NCBI GenBank assembly: GCA_035384565.1
Contig: DAOOIT010000029.1
Location: 9,190-73,189, forward strand
Length of the DNA: 64,000 bases
From: Planctomycetota bacterium
Lineage (GTDB): Bacteria; Planctomycetota; PUPC01; DSUN01
Reading direction: 5' to 3'
The notes beneath the pieces were generated by a model that had not been told where the DNA came from, made no database searches, and saw nothing but the letters and a program-made list of their open reading frames with translations. Both the position numbers and the translations under genes were made by a program. Shown in pieces: positions 42,956 to 50,774 of this stretch. The stretch's first letter is position 1. Each line of letters begins with the position of its first letter.

Positions 42956-44299
42956 TCACTGGTTCGTCCACACCTGCTGGAGGAACTTGGGGATGAACGA
43001 GGCCTCCTTGGGTCCCACGAGCACCTGCCAGCCGGTGGCCTCTTCGATCTTGCCGGAGAGGACGGCGACGTAGCCGGGGATGATGAGCTTGCGGTGCTTC
43101 ACCTTGTCGGCGACGCCGCTCTTGTCTATCGCGTCCTTGATGGTCTTCTCGTTCAGCTTGTCGCCGCTGTAGGCGGTGAGGACCGAGAGGCCCTCGGTGT
43201 TGACGGCGAGGATGTACGAGGGCACGCGGCTGGCCTCGACCTCGCTCTCGACGCTGTAGTAGGTGAGCGAGAAGTTGGTGGTGAACATGACGGGCGCGTT
43301 GTCGCCGGGCTCGCCGATCGGGTAGAGCTTGGGCTCGACCTGGATCGGCTTCTGCGGGTCGGTGTAGATGTTCTGGCGCGCGGTGAGCAGCGGGAGCACC
43401 TGCCAGGGCTCGTCGCCGCGGATGACCACAATGCCGGCGTACTTGAGCAGGTAGGTGGTCGCCTGCATCATCTCGTCGAAGGGGTCGGCCTCGGTGGCGA
43501 AGGCGATGGGCGGATGCCCGAGCGGGCGGAACTGGCGCTTGAGGGCGGCGCGACGGTGGAGGGTAAGCGCCTGGAGCGTGCCCTTGATGTCGCGGGCGCC
43601 GGGGTCAATGACGATCTGGTCGGCGCCGGCCTTCTTGACCTTTTCGACGAGGTCGGCCGTGGCTTCGAGGCCATCGCCTTTGACGACCAACGGGCACTTG
43701 AGCTCCTTGGCCACGGCGGCCATGGCCTCGGCGTTCGTGGCGTCGGCGCCGCACAGCAGCGGCTTCTGGGCGGCGATGGGGGCGGCGGCAGCCTTCATGG
43801 CGGCGGCCGAGCCGGTGATAAGGACCAGGGCGTACTCGCTCTTGTCGGCGATGGCCTTGGCCGCCTTGGCGAACGTGGCAGGGTCGCCGCTCTCGTTCTC
43901 GAGTGCGAGGAGGTTCACCTTGAGGTGCTGGCCGACGCGGTCGAACTGGAGCTTGTTGGTTTTTTCGATCCTGGCGGCCAGGGCGGCGTCGTCGAGCTTG
44001 TCGGACACGCGGATGGCGATGCCGCAGGGGTAGTGGAACTTCTCGTCGTGGCGGAAGAGCTGGGTCTCGTTGCCGATCTTGATCTCTTTGGCGCCCGTGC
44101 CGATGGCCACGAGCTGGATGGGCGGCGCGGCGGCGGCGCCGAGCTTGTCCTTCGCCTCCTGGCTCACATCGGGGCATTCTTCGAGCTTGGCCTTCTTCTG
44201 CGCGATCAGCATGGCAAAGGCCAGGCAGGTCGGCTGCCCGCACTTGCGGCAGTTCGTGCGCGGTAGCAGCTTGAAGATGTCCATCGCCGTCAGAGCCAT
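42956..44299 (-). CDS. acsC: Corrinoid/Fe-S protein large subunit AcsC (CODH/ACS gamma)
   Basis: This 447-residue protein has an N-terminal [4Fe-4S] motif (TNCRKCGQPTCLAFAM plus a Cys in LEECPD, about 16-43), a TIM-barrel domain (VNLLALENESGDPATFAK; DGLEATADLVEKVKKAGADQ) and a C-terminal corrinoid-binding domain (about 320-447, TTNFSLTYYSVESEVEAS, VKHRKLIIPGYVAVLSGKIEE). With AcsD it carries the methyl group from AcsE to the A-cluster of AcsB. AAAGGAG precedes the ATG. Length and motifs are complete. Confidence 0.96.
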   Translation of the reverse strand: MALTAMDIFKLLPRTNCRKCGQPTCLAFAMLIAQKKAKLEECPDVSQEAKDKLGAAAAPPIQLVAIGTGAKEIKIGNETQLFRHDEKFHYPCGIAIRVSDKLDDAALAARIEKTNKLQFDRVGQHLKVNLLALENESGDPATFAKAAKAIADKSEYALVLITGSAAAMKAAAAPIAAQKPLLCGADATNAEAMAAVAKELKCPLVVKGDGLEATADLVEKVKKAGADQIVIDPGARDIKGTLQALTLHRRAALKRQFRPLGHPPIAFATEADPFDEMMQATTYLLKYAGIVVIRGDEPWQVLPLLTARQNIYTDPQKPIQVEPKLYPIGEPGDNAPVMFTTNFSLTYYSVESEVEASRVPSYILAVNTEGLSVLTAYSGDKLNEKTIKDAIDKSGVADKVKHRKLIIPGYVAVLSGKIEEATGWQVLVGPKEASFIPKFLQQVWTNQ

Positions 44300-44319
44300 G
44301 GCACTCTCCTTTCAAGAGG

Positions 44320-44387
44320 AAGCGGCAAGCCGCAGGCTACAAGCTTCGGAACCCCGCTCTTCTGGCCTGTGGCCTGCCGCTTGTAGC
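44320..44387. repeat. Intergenic repeat (AAGCGGCAAGCC... type)
   Basis: The acsB-acsC gap contains AAGCGGCAAGCCGCAGGCTACAA-type sequence, then GGCCTGTGGCCTGCCGCTTG and TAGC. These are short units related to one another partly directly and partly inverted, giving a multi-branched hairpin. The motif differs from those in neighbouring gaps. Confidence 0.55.
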
Positions 44388-44391
44388 TGGT

Positions 44392-46605
44392 TCAGAACAT
44401 CGGGTCCATCGTCGTGGCCGGGTGGCCGACCTTGGCCAGGTGCTCCATCACCTGCTCCTCGGTGGTCCCGACGGTTTCGTCGGCGATCATGTCCACGAAG
44501 TTCTCGATGCCTTCTTCGGCGGCGCGGGCGTTGAGGCGCTCGCGCACGGTCTCCTTGAGCTTCTTGGGCATCCAGACGATGCGCTTGAAGCCGCCGTCGG
44601 CCGAGATGAACTTTCTGGAGCTGATGTACATTTTCGAGTGGCCGAGGAAGCCGGGCGTCTGGTTCCCGCCGCCGACCGAGCCGGCGAGGGTGGAGAACTT
44701 CATGCCGCAGGGCGTCATGTCGGGGTGGTCGCGGTCCACGATCATGATGCCGTTCGTCATCGGGAGCACGGCCGAGATGCACTCGAAGCAGCCGCAGCTC
44801 GTCATCGGGTCCACCATCATCGAGTAGGCGCTGAAGCGCTCGAGCTTCTGGTTGGACTTTTCGAAGACGAACCTGTTGACGCTCTCCCACTGGCCGAGGC
44901 GCTCGTCGGTGGCGTTCTGCTTGGGCACGGGCTGATTGGGGCCGGTGGGCACGATCTCGTAGGCGGCGCGGCCGTCGAGCCAGTTGTAGGCGCCGCACAG
45001 GCCGGGGTGCTCGGGCGTGATGATGCAGATGTGGTTGGGCGCGAAGCTCTGGCACAGCGAGCAGGAGTAGAAGACGTCCACCGACTCGTCGGTCATGCCG
45101 GCCATGCGGGCGTCGCGCTCGGCGTAGGCGGCGCGGGCCTCGGCCAGCACGCGCTCGACCTCGGCCTTCTCGGTGAAGATGGTCACCTGACACTTGTCCA
45201 CGATGGCCGAGTACTCCTCGCGCAGCTTGGCGTGGAGGATGGTGCCGATGTGCTTGAGGCGCAGCCCCGCCTGGAAGGCCTCCTTGGAGAAGCGAATCCA
45301 GTTCGAGTCGCGCTGGCCCATGTGGAACAGGCCCTGGGCGCAGTTGAGGAAGGTGTGGATCTGGCGCTCCAGGATCGGCTCGAAGTCGTGCTGCATCTTG
45401 GCGCCCGACACCTCGACGAGGATGCCGAGCGGGATGCATTCGCCCTCTTTGAACCCATCCACCTCCTTGCCCACGACGGTGATCCTGCCGTCCTCGACCG
45501 TGTCGGTGGGCAGGGTGCGCACGTATTCGAAGCACGGCAAGTCCACCTTGGGGTTGCCGGCTTCGATCTGCATGTCTTCCTTGCGGATGCGCTCGCCCTC
45601 GAAGGCGGGGCCGAAGCGCACGGGAATGTCCACCGACGATGGCACGACCTTGAGTCCGCGAACGATGAAGGCGCGCTTCACCATCTCGTCGTGCCTGACG
45701 TTGGGCACCACGTGCTCGTAGAGGCAGACGCCCGTGGGCAAGATGGCGGGGATGTTAGTGTCGGCGAGGACGGGGAAGCCGTAGTTGATGGCGCCCGCGG
45801 CCGTGGCGTACCACTCGTCGGTCACGTGGCCGAGGGCGAGCACGAAGGCGAAGACGCGGTATTTGTTGTAGAGGAGCATGCGGCGGAAGTCGCCGGGCGC
45901 CACGCCGCCGAACGACAGGGCGGCGCGGGCGGCGAAGCCGAGGGCGAAGGTGGCGGCCGAGATCTCCTTGCCGAAGGGCACCAGGCGGGTTTCCCAGCCC
46001 ATTTGCACGTTTTCCTCGGCGAGCTGCTCGGCGAAGCTCTTGCCGCCCGTTTCGGCGCACATGAAGACGTAGATCGAGTTTTCCTGAAGCTCGCGGGCGA
46101 TGTTCACGGCAGTCTTGTTGTCGGGCGCCGCGCCCACGATGGCCGCGAAGCCGGGGGCCGTGCCGTCCACGAACTCGATGCCGCGCTCACGCATGATCAC
46201 GTCGTCGGCCGCGCCGAGCCAGATATTGCCGTCGGTGGGCGCCGCCGTGCGCGTGTAGGGGCACTTGTCGGGGTCAATGTACTTGAGGGCCTCGTAGATC
46301 TCTTCGGCCCACAGCGTGGCCATGCCGGCGTCGAGCGTGTGGCCGAGGTAGGGCACCCAGTGTTCGCCCTTGACCTTGGGCGGCAGCAACTCGCGGGCGC
46401 TCTTGAGCACGCGGCGGCAGTCGGCCAGCGTCTTCACCTCTTCGCCCGTGGTGCCGTAGATGATGGGCAGGTAGTAGCCTGTGTTGGGCAGTTCGACCGC
46501 CGCGCTCTCGGGGTGCGAGCCGAGGGCCTCTTCGAGAGCCCGCTCGGCCTTCTCGACCAGCGTGTAGGCGCCGTTGATGGCCGCGGTGGCGATGATGCGG
46601 GACAT
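44392..46605 (-). CDS. acsB: Acetyl-CoA synthase AcsB (CODH/ACS beta)
   Basis: This 737-residue enzyme condenses CO, a methyl group and CoA to acetyl-CoA at the Ni-Ni-[4Fe-4S] A-cluster. It has the full bacterial-type length, with the N-terminal CODH-contact domain (IATAAINGAYTLVEKAERAL). Cluster Cys are in YSCSLCQSFAPNHIC and GLCGAYNW (about 508-535), and the distal-nickel Cys-Gly-Cys is in TSCGCFECI (about 600-608). The C-terminus has MTPCGMKFSTLAGSVGGG. It lies between cooS and acsC, all minus strand. Confidence 0.97.
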   Translation of the reverse strand: MSRIIATAAINGAYTLVEKAERALEEALGSHPESAAVELPNTGYYLPIIYGTTGEEVKTLADCRRVLKSARELLPPKVKGEHWVPYLGHTLDAGMATLWAEEIYEALKYIDPDKCPYTRTAAPTDGNIWLGAADDVIMRERGIEFVDGTAPGFAAIVGAAPDNKTAVNIARELQENSIYVFMCAETGGKSFAEQLAEENVQMGWETRLVPFGKEISAATFALGFAARAALSFGGVAPGDFRRMLLYNKYRVFAFVLALGHVTDEWYATAAGAINYGFPVLADTNIPAILPTGVCLYEHVVPNVRHDEMVKRAFIVRGLKVVPSSVDIPVRFGPAFEGERIRKEDMQIEAGNPKVDLPCFEYVRTLPTDTVEDGRITVVGKEVDGFKEGECIPLGILVEVSGAKMQHDFEPILERQIHTFLNCAQGLFHMGQRDSNWIRFSKEAFQAGLRLKHIGTILHAKLREEYSAIVDKCQVTIFTEKAEVERVLAEARAAYAERDARMAGMTDESVDVFYSCSLCQSFAPNHICIITPEHPGLCGAYNWLDGRAAYEIVPTGPNQPVPKQNATDERLGQWESVNRFVFEKSNQKLERFSAYSMMVDPMTSCGCFECISAVLPMTNGIMIVDRDHPDMTPCGMKFSTLAGSVGGGNQTPGFLGHSKMYISSRKFISADGGFKRIVWMPKKLKETVRERLNARAAEEGIENFVDMIADETVGTTEEQVMEHLAKVGHPATTMDPMF

Positions 46606-46615
46606 CCGAACCTCC

Positions 46616-46711
46616 TAGTCGAAAGTCGCGAGTCGAAAGTCACAAGTCGAAAGTCCAGAGCCCCAAACCCGAAAGCCTGGCCGTTGCATGCCGGCTTTCG
46701 ACTTTGGACTA
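46616..46711. repeat. Intergenic AGTCGAAAGTC tandem repeats with inverted arm
   Basis: AGTCGAAAGTC occurs exactly at 46617, 46631 and 46645 (14-bp period). The inverse CTTTCGACTTTGGACTAG follows at 46694-46711 and touches the cooS stop codon. The outer CTAGTC/GACTAG pair closes a hairpin in the cooS-acsB gap. Confidence 0.75.
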
Positions 46712-48652
46712 GAACTTCAGTTGCCGCCTCGCCTCCATGTCGTAGAGCACACGCTCGCCGGGCTTGTCAATGCCCAGGGCGGTGCGCTTGGCATTGATGT
46801 GGTCAATCATGGCCGCGGCCATGCCGCTGGGGGTGAGGCCGAAGGCCCACTTGCCGCCCGTCTCGGCCTCGATATCCTGCGTGAGGTATTTCACGACGTT
46901 GGGGCTGCCGTAGACGGGCAGCGTGATGCCGAAGGCGACGAAGGCGCCGGACGAGACGAAGTACTGGCCGATGGCGATGGCCTTCTCGTTCATCCACTCG
47001 AAGCAGGCGCCGGCCACGGGCAGCGCGCTCAGGTCGTCGCCCAGCCCGCCCTCGTGCACCATCTCGGTGCAGGCGATGAGGATGCGCGAGTTGTCCACGC
47101 ACGAGCCGGCGTGGAGGACGGGGGGCATGCCGACGGTTTCGCACACTTCGCGGAGGCCGGGGCCGGCCGCCTCCATGAACTCGGGCAGCAGGAAGCCGCT
47201 GCGGCCGCACTCCAGGGCCGCGCAGCCGGTCTCGACGACGAGCACGTCGTTGGCCACCAGCTCTTTGACCAGCTCGAGGTAGGGCTGTTCGCCCTTGGCG
47301 ATCTTCGGCTGAGTGCAGCCCACCACGCCTGCGACGCCGCGGATGCGGCCGTTGATGATGTTCTCGTTGAGCGGGCGGTAGGACGCGCGGAAGCTGCCGC
47401 CGAGCATGTACTTGATGGCCTCGTGGCTGAAGCCGGCGATGGCGGGGGAAGCCTCGCTGGGGATCTTCACCCGGGCCTGGTCGCGCTTCGGGAAGGCAGC
47501 GATGGCCTCGCGCACGATCTTCTTCGCCGTGTCGAGGGCGTGGTGCTCCTCGAACTCGATGTGGGTCGCCCCGCGAATCCGCGCCTTGGGGCTCGTGGTG
47601 ATGCAGCGGGTGTGGAACTTCGCGGCCAGCGCCACGTCGCCCTGCATGATGCACTGCACGTCCACCACCATGGCATCCACGGCGCCGGTGGCGATGGCGA
47701 GTTCCTGCATCTTCATGTGGCCGGCCACGGGGATGCCGTGGCGGATGAGCAATTCGTTGGCCGTGCAGCAGATGCCGGCCACCACGATGCCCTTCGCCCC
47801 CACCGCCTCGGCCTCCTTGAGCAGTTCGGGGTCCTGCGAGGCCAGGGCGACCATTTCCGAGAGGATCGGCTCGTGGCCGTGGACGATGACGTTGACCTTG
47901 TCGGCCTTGAGGACGCCCAGATTGATCTCGCCGAGCACCGGCTTGGGGGTGCCGAACAGGATGTCCTGAAGCTCGGTGCCGAGCATCGAGCCGCCCCAGC
48001 CATCCGCCAGGCTCACGCGCTGGCCGTGGAGGAGCAGGCTGTGGTAGTCCTGGTCCACGCCCATGCCGGTGCGGTGCATGGCCTCGACCACCTCGCGGTC
48101 AATGGCGCGGGGGGTGATGCCCAGCCTGCGCCACAGCTCCTGGCGGGGTTTGGGCGCGCGCTGGGTCATGATCTGGTGGCCGTGCGGCTTGCCGAATTCG
48201 GCCAGGGCCAGCTCGCCCACGGCCAGGGCCAGGTCCTCCTTGCTCTTGCCGCTGGGGTCAATGCCCATCGCGAGGGCGATGGAGTGGAGTTTCTTCGTGT
48301 CTTTGATCTCGTAGCCGGGAGCCTCGCCTTTGGCGGTGGCGATCACCAGCTCGCACACGGCGCGGCCGTGGTCGCTGTGGGCCGAGGTGCCGGCCGCGAT
48401 GGTGCGCAGGAAGCCGCGGGCCACAATCGTGTCGGCGTCGGCGCCGCACACGCCCGTTCTCGGCTCGCCGCCGAAGGGGTTGACCTGGCATGGGCCCATG
48501 TTGCAGTGGCGGCAGCACAGGCCGCTGCGCCCGAAGCCGCACTGGGGGAGCTGGGATTCGTAGCGGTCCCAGGTCGTCTCCAGGCCGCAGGTCGCCATGT
48601 CCTCGAGCATGGCCAGCGACATCGTGTCGCTCGGTTTCTTCTCGTCTGCCAT
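46709..48652 (-). CDS. cooS: Anaerobic Ni-Fe carbon monoxide dehydrogenase CooS/AcsA
   Basis: This 647-residue enzyme reduces CO2 to CO, supplying the carbonyl group to AcsB. The start is the ATG after AAGGAG. D- and B-cluster Cys are in QCGFGRSGLCCRHCNMGPC and TGVCGAD. All six C-cluster ligand positions are present: His in VHGHEPIL, and Cys in GICCTANE, VDVQCIMQ, VVGCTQ, VETGCAALE and HAGSCVDN. It is therefore predicted catalytically complete. It is preceded by a multi-cluster Fe-S protein (22-bp gap) and followed by acsB. Confidence 0.97.
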   Translation of the reverse strand: MADEKKPSDTMSLAMLEDMATCGLETTWDRYESQLPQCGFGRSGLCCRHCNMGPCQVNPFGGEPRTGVCGADADTIVARGFLRTIAAGTSAHSDHGRAVCELVIATAKGEAPGYEIKDTKKLHSIALAMGIDPSGKSKEDLALAVGELALAEFGKPHGHQIMTQRAPKPRQELWRRLGITPRAIDREVVEAMHRTGMGVDQDYHSLLLHGQRVSLADGWGGSMLGTELQDILFGTPKPVLGEINLGVLKADKVNVIVHGHEPILSEMVALASQDPELLKEAEAVGAKGIVVAGICCTANELLIRHGIPVAGHMKMQELAIATGAVDAMVVDVQCIMQGDVALAAKFHTRCITTSPKARIRGATHIEFEEHHALDTAKKIVREAIAAFPKRDQARVKIPSEASPAIAGFSHEAIKYMLGGSFRASYRPLNENIINGRIRGVAGVVGCTQPKIAKGEQPYLELVKELVANDVLVVETGCAALECGRSGFLLPEFMEAAGPGLREVCETVGMPPVLHAGSCVDNSRILIACTEMVHEGGLGDDLSALPVAGACFEWMNEKAIAIGQYFVSSGAFVAFGITLPVYGSPNVVKYLTQDIEAETGGKWAFGLTPSGMAAAMIDHINAKRTALGIDKPGERVLYDMEARRQLKF

Positions 48653-48674
48653 CAAGCTTCTCCTTGTGGGTGGC

Positions 48675-49628
48675 CTAGTTGGCTCCGCCCTTGCCTTTCT
48701 TGGCCTTTCGTTTGATCTTGCGTTCGATGCGCCGCTGTTTCTTCGAGGTGCCCGGCGCGGCGGGCTCGGGTGCCGCGGGGGCAGGTTCAGGTTCGGCTTG
48801 CTGTGGCTCGGGCGCGGGGGCCTCCGCGAAGGGTTCTGCTGCGACCTCGGCTGCGGCCTGCGCTTCCGGCGCGGGCTCGGCCGCGGTCAGTGGCTCGGCC
48901 TGGGCGACCTCATCGAACTTCTCGGGGTCCATCGCCTGCACGGCGTTCACGGGGCACACGAGGTAGCAGCCGCCGCAGGTCACGCACTTGTCCTGGAGCA
49001 CCTTGTGCGGGGTTTTCTTCTCGCCCTGAATGGCCTGGGCGGGGCAGATCATCCAGCACTTGCGGCAGGCGATACACTTGGCGGGGTCCACCCAGTAGCG
49101 GATGTGGGTCCTGCGGACGAGTGCCGCGCCGGGCCGCCCGCTGCGGAGGGCCTTCTCCTCGTCGGTGAGGTCCTCGAACTTCTTGTAGATGATGGCGTCT
49201 ACCGGGCAGGCCTCGGCGCAGGCGGGAATGCCACCGGCCTCGAGCCGCGTGACGCACAGGTCGCACTTCACGGCCTGGGCGCCGGCGAGATTCATCTGGA
49301 TGCCCAGGAAGGGGCATTTCTTCACACACTTGGCCGCGCCCGCGCAGGCGTCGAGGTTGAGCACCACGATGCCGCTCGCAGCGTCCTTGCTGAGCGCGGC
49401 GTTGGGGCAGGCGGGCACGCAGGGGGGCGTCTCGCAGTGGCGGCACTGGTAGGGGGCGGCGAAGGGGCCGACCTCTTTCACCCACACCCGCGGCTCGGGC
49501 CGCGGCGTCTCCCGCATGGCGCCCGCGAGGTCCTTCGATCGCGAGTGCGCCACGGCGCATTCGGTCATGCAGCGCTTGCACGCGATGCAGCGCTTCGTGT
49601 CCACGATCAGCATCCCAGGCTGGATCAT
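48675..49628 (-). CDS. CooF-like polyferredoxin with Pro/Ala/Glu-rich tail
   Basis: This 317-residue electron-transfer protein has five visible Cys-rich segments: RCIACKRCMTEC, QCRHCETPPCVPACP, ACAGAAKCVKKCP / KCDLCVTR, KCIACRKCWMICP and KCVTCGGCYLVCP, enough for about four to six [4Fe-4S] clusters. The first two-thirds resembles CooF/DMSO-reductase-type B subunits. After about residue 240 a low-complexity Pro-Ala-Glu tail (EAPAPEPQQAEPEPAPAAP) ends in a strongly basic stretch (KKQRRIERKIKRKAKKGKGG). Placed between cooC and cooS, it probably passes electrons to CODH. Confidence 0.88.
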   Translation of the reverse strand: MIQPGMLIVDTKRCIACKRCMTECAVAHSRSKDLAGAMRETPRPEPRVWVKEVGPFAAPYQCRHCETPPCVPACPNAALSKDAASGIVVLNLDACAGAAKCVKKCPFLGIQMNLAGAQAVKCDLCVTRLEAGGIPACAEACPVDAIIYKKFEDLTDEEKALRSGRPGAALVRRTHIRYWVDPAKCIACRKCWMICPAQAIQGEKKTPHKVLQDKCVTCGGCYLVCPVNAVQAMDPEKFDEVAQAEPLTAAEPAPEAQAAAEVAAEPFAEAPAPEPQQAEPEPAPAAPEPAAPGTSKKQRRIERKIKRKAKKGKGGAN

Positions 49629-49674
49629 GCGGTCTTCCCTTTCGCGTCCTTTCGCGTCGTTCGCGGGCCGCGTC

Positions 49675-50454
49675 CTACTTTCTCAGTTGCCGCAGCAACT
49701 CGCTGCGGATGGCTCTCACCTCGTCGAACAGCTTGCCGCCCACCGAGTCCACGGGCCGGCCCTCGAGGTCGGCGGTCATCAGGGCGTCATCGAAGCTGAT
49801 GGCGCCCAGCAGTGGCACGTCCGCGGGCAGGGCGTCGCGCAAAGCCGCCAGGTCCTGCGGCGAGCGCACCTTGTTGGCCACGAGGAACACGCGCTTGATC
49901 CCCACATCCCGGGCCATTTGCCGCACGTGGCGCGCCAGGGCCGCGCTGCGGCGGCCGGGCTCCACCACCACGAGCATCGCGTCCATCGCCTCGCACGTGG
50001 CGCGGCCCAGGTGCTCGGTGCCGGCCTCCATGTCGAGGATGAGCGTCTCATTCCGTTGAAGGGCCAGGTGGCTGGTGAGGGTGCGCAGGAAGACGTTCTC
50101 GGGGCAGGCGCAGCCGGCGCCGCCGCTCTTGTCGGGCGCGCCGAGCACCATCAGGCGCACCCCCCTATGCACGACGCTGTACTTCTCGGGGATATCGGTG
50201 ACCGTGGGGTTGAGCTTGAAGAGCTTGCCGTAGCCCTTCTTCTTCGTCTCGGTGCGCTCGGCGATCAGGTCGGCCATTTCGGCGATGGGGACGAGTTTCC
50301 CCGCGTTCGGCACCCCCAGGGCAGAGGCCAGGCTGGAATCCAGGTCGGCGTCAATGGCGATGACCGACTGGCCGTCCTCGGCAAATAGGCGGGCAAGAAC
50401 GGCCGCGAGGGTCGTCTTGCCGACGCCGCCTTTGCCGCTGATCGCCAACTTCAC
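49675..50454 (-). CDS. cooC: CooC nickel-insertion ATPase
   Basis: This 259-residue SIMIBI ATPase has the deviant Walker A SGKGGVGKTT (about 6-15), DADLDSSLASALG (about 35-47), the CooC dimer/metal motif GCACPEN (about 114-120) and Walker B LILDMEAGTEHLG (about 139-151). It helps nickel insertion into the CODH C-cluster. It is the first gene of the operon, downstream of the promoter at 50610-50638, with a leader of about 150 bases. A 46-bp gap to the ferredoxin holds short TTTCGCGTC repeats. Confidence 0.93.
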   Translation of the reverse strand: MKLAISGKGGVGKTTLAAVLARLFAEDGQSVIAIDADLDSSLASALGVPNAGKLVPIAEMADLIAERTETKKKGYGKLFKLNPTVTDIPEKYSVVHRGVRLMVLGAPDKSGGAGCACPENVFLRTLTSHLALQRNETLILDMEAGTEHLGRATCEAMDAMLVVVEPGRRSAALARHVRQMARDVGIKRVFLVANKVRSPQDLAALRDALPADVPLLGAISFDDALMTADLEGRPVDSVGGKLFDEVRAIRSELLRQLRK

Positions 50455-50604
50455 ACGCTATCCCCCTTGCCCGCCCGGTGCATCGGCCGGGCGGCAGGAA
50501 ACCCCGGGGCCGCCAGACGCCGTCGGTCGGACCGCTGCGTTCTGCCATCCCGTGTTGCGGGCGCTGGGTTCGCCTCCCCCCACTCCTCGCGCCCGGCCCA
50601 GGAT

Positions 50605-50638
50605 CTATAAAGATATAGGATCGGCATCCTCAAGTCAA
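50605..50638 (-). promoter_or_regulatory. Promoter of the Wood-Ljungdahl operon with palindrome
   Basis: On the minus strand TTGACT (50633-50638), a 17-bp spacer and TATCTT (50610-50615); GATATA shifted by two is an alternative -10. An inverted repeat CTATA-AAGA-TATAG (50605-50618) overlaps the -10, a candidate operator. Confidence 0.6.
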
Positions 50639-50683
50639 GCTCGATTGGATGCCATTTCTGTCTGCGCAGCGGCCTGATTTCGC

Positions 50684-50712
50684 TTGACTCGCGTCCCCGC
50701 ATCCCCTATCAT
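50684..50712 (+). promoter_or_regulatory. Promoter of the epimerase gene at 50775
   Basis: TTGACT (50684-50689), a 17-bp spacer and TATCAT (50707-50712). It is divergent from the Wood-Ljungdahl operon promoter, and both -35 boxes lie within GCTTGACT. Confidence 0.75.
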
Positions 50713-50774
50713 ACCGTACCCCGCGGCAGAGTGGGCCGTGTGGGATTCCAGGCGGTTTTTTGGAGGAGCCGGAG

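Noticed and set aside
46616..46660. CRISPR-like or iteron array of AGTCGAAAGTC
   Set aside because: The spacing is only 3 bp between 11-bp units and an inverted arm follows. It fits the intergenic hairpin family.
44422..48715. Long plus-strand frames opposite acsB and cooS
   Set aside because: They are antisense shadows of two genes whose metal ligands are fully conserved.
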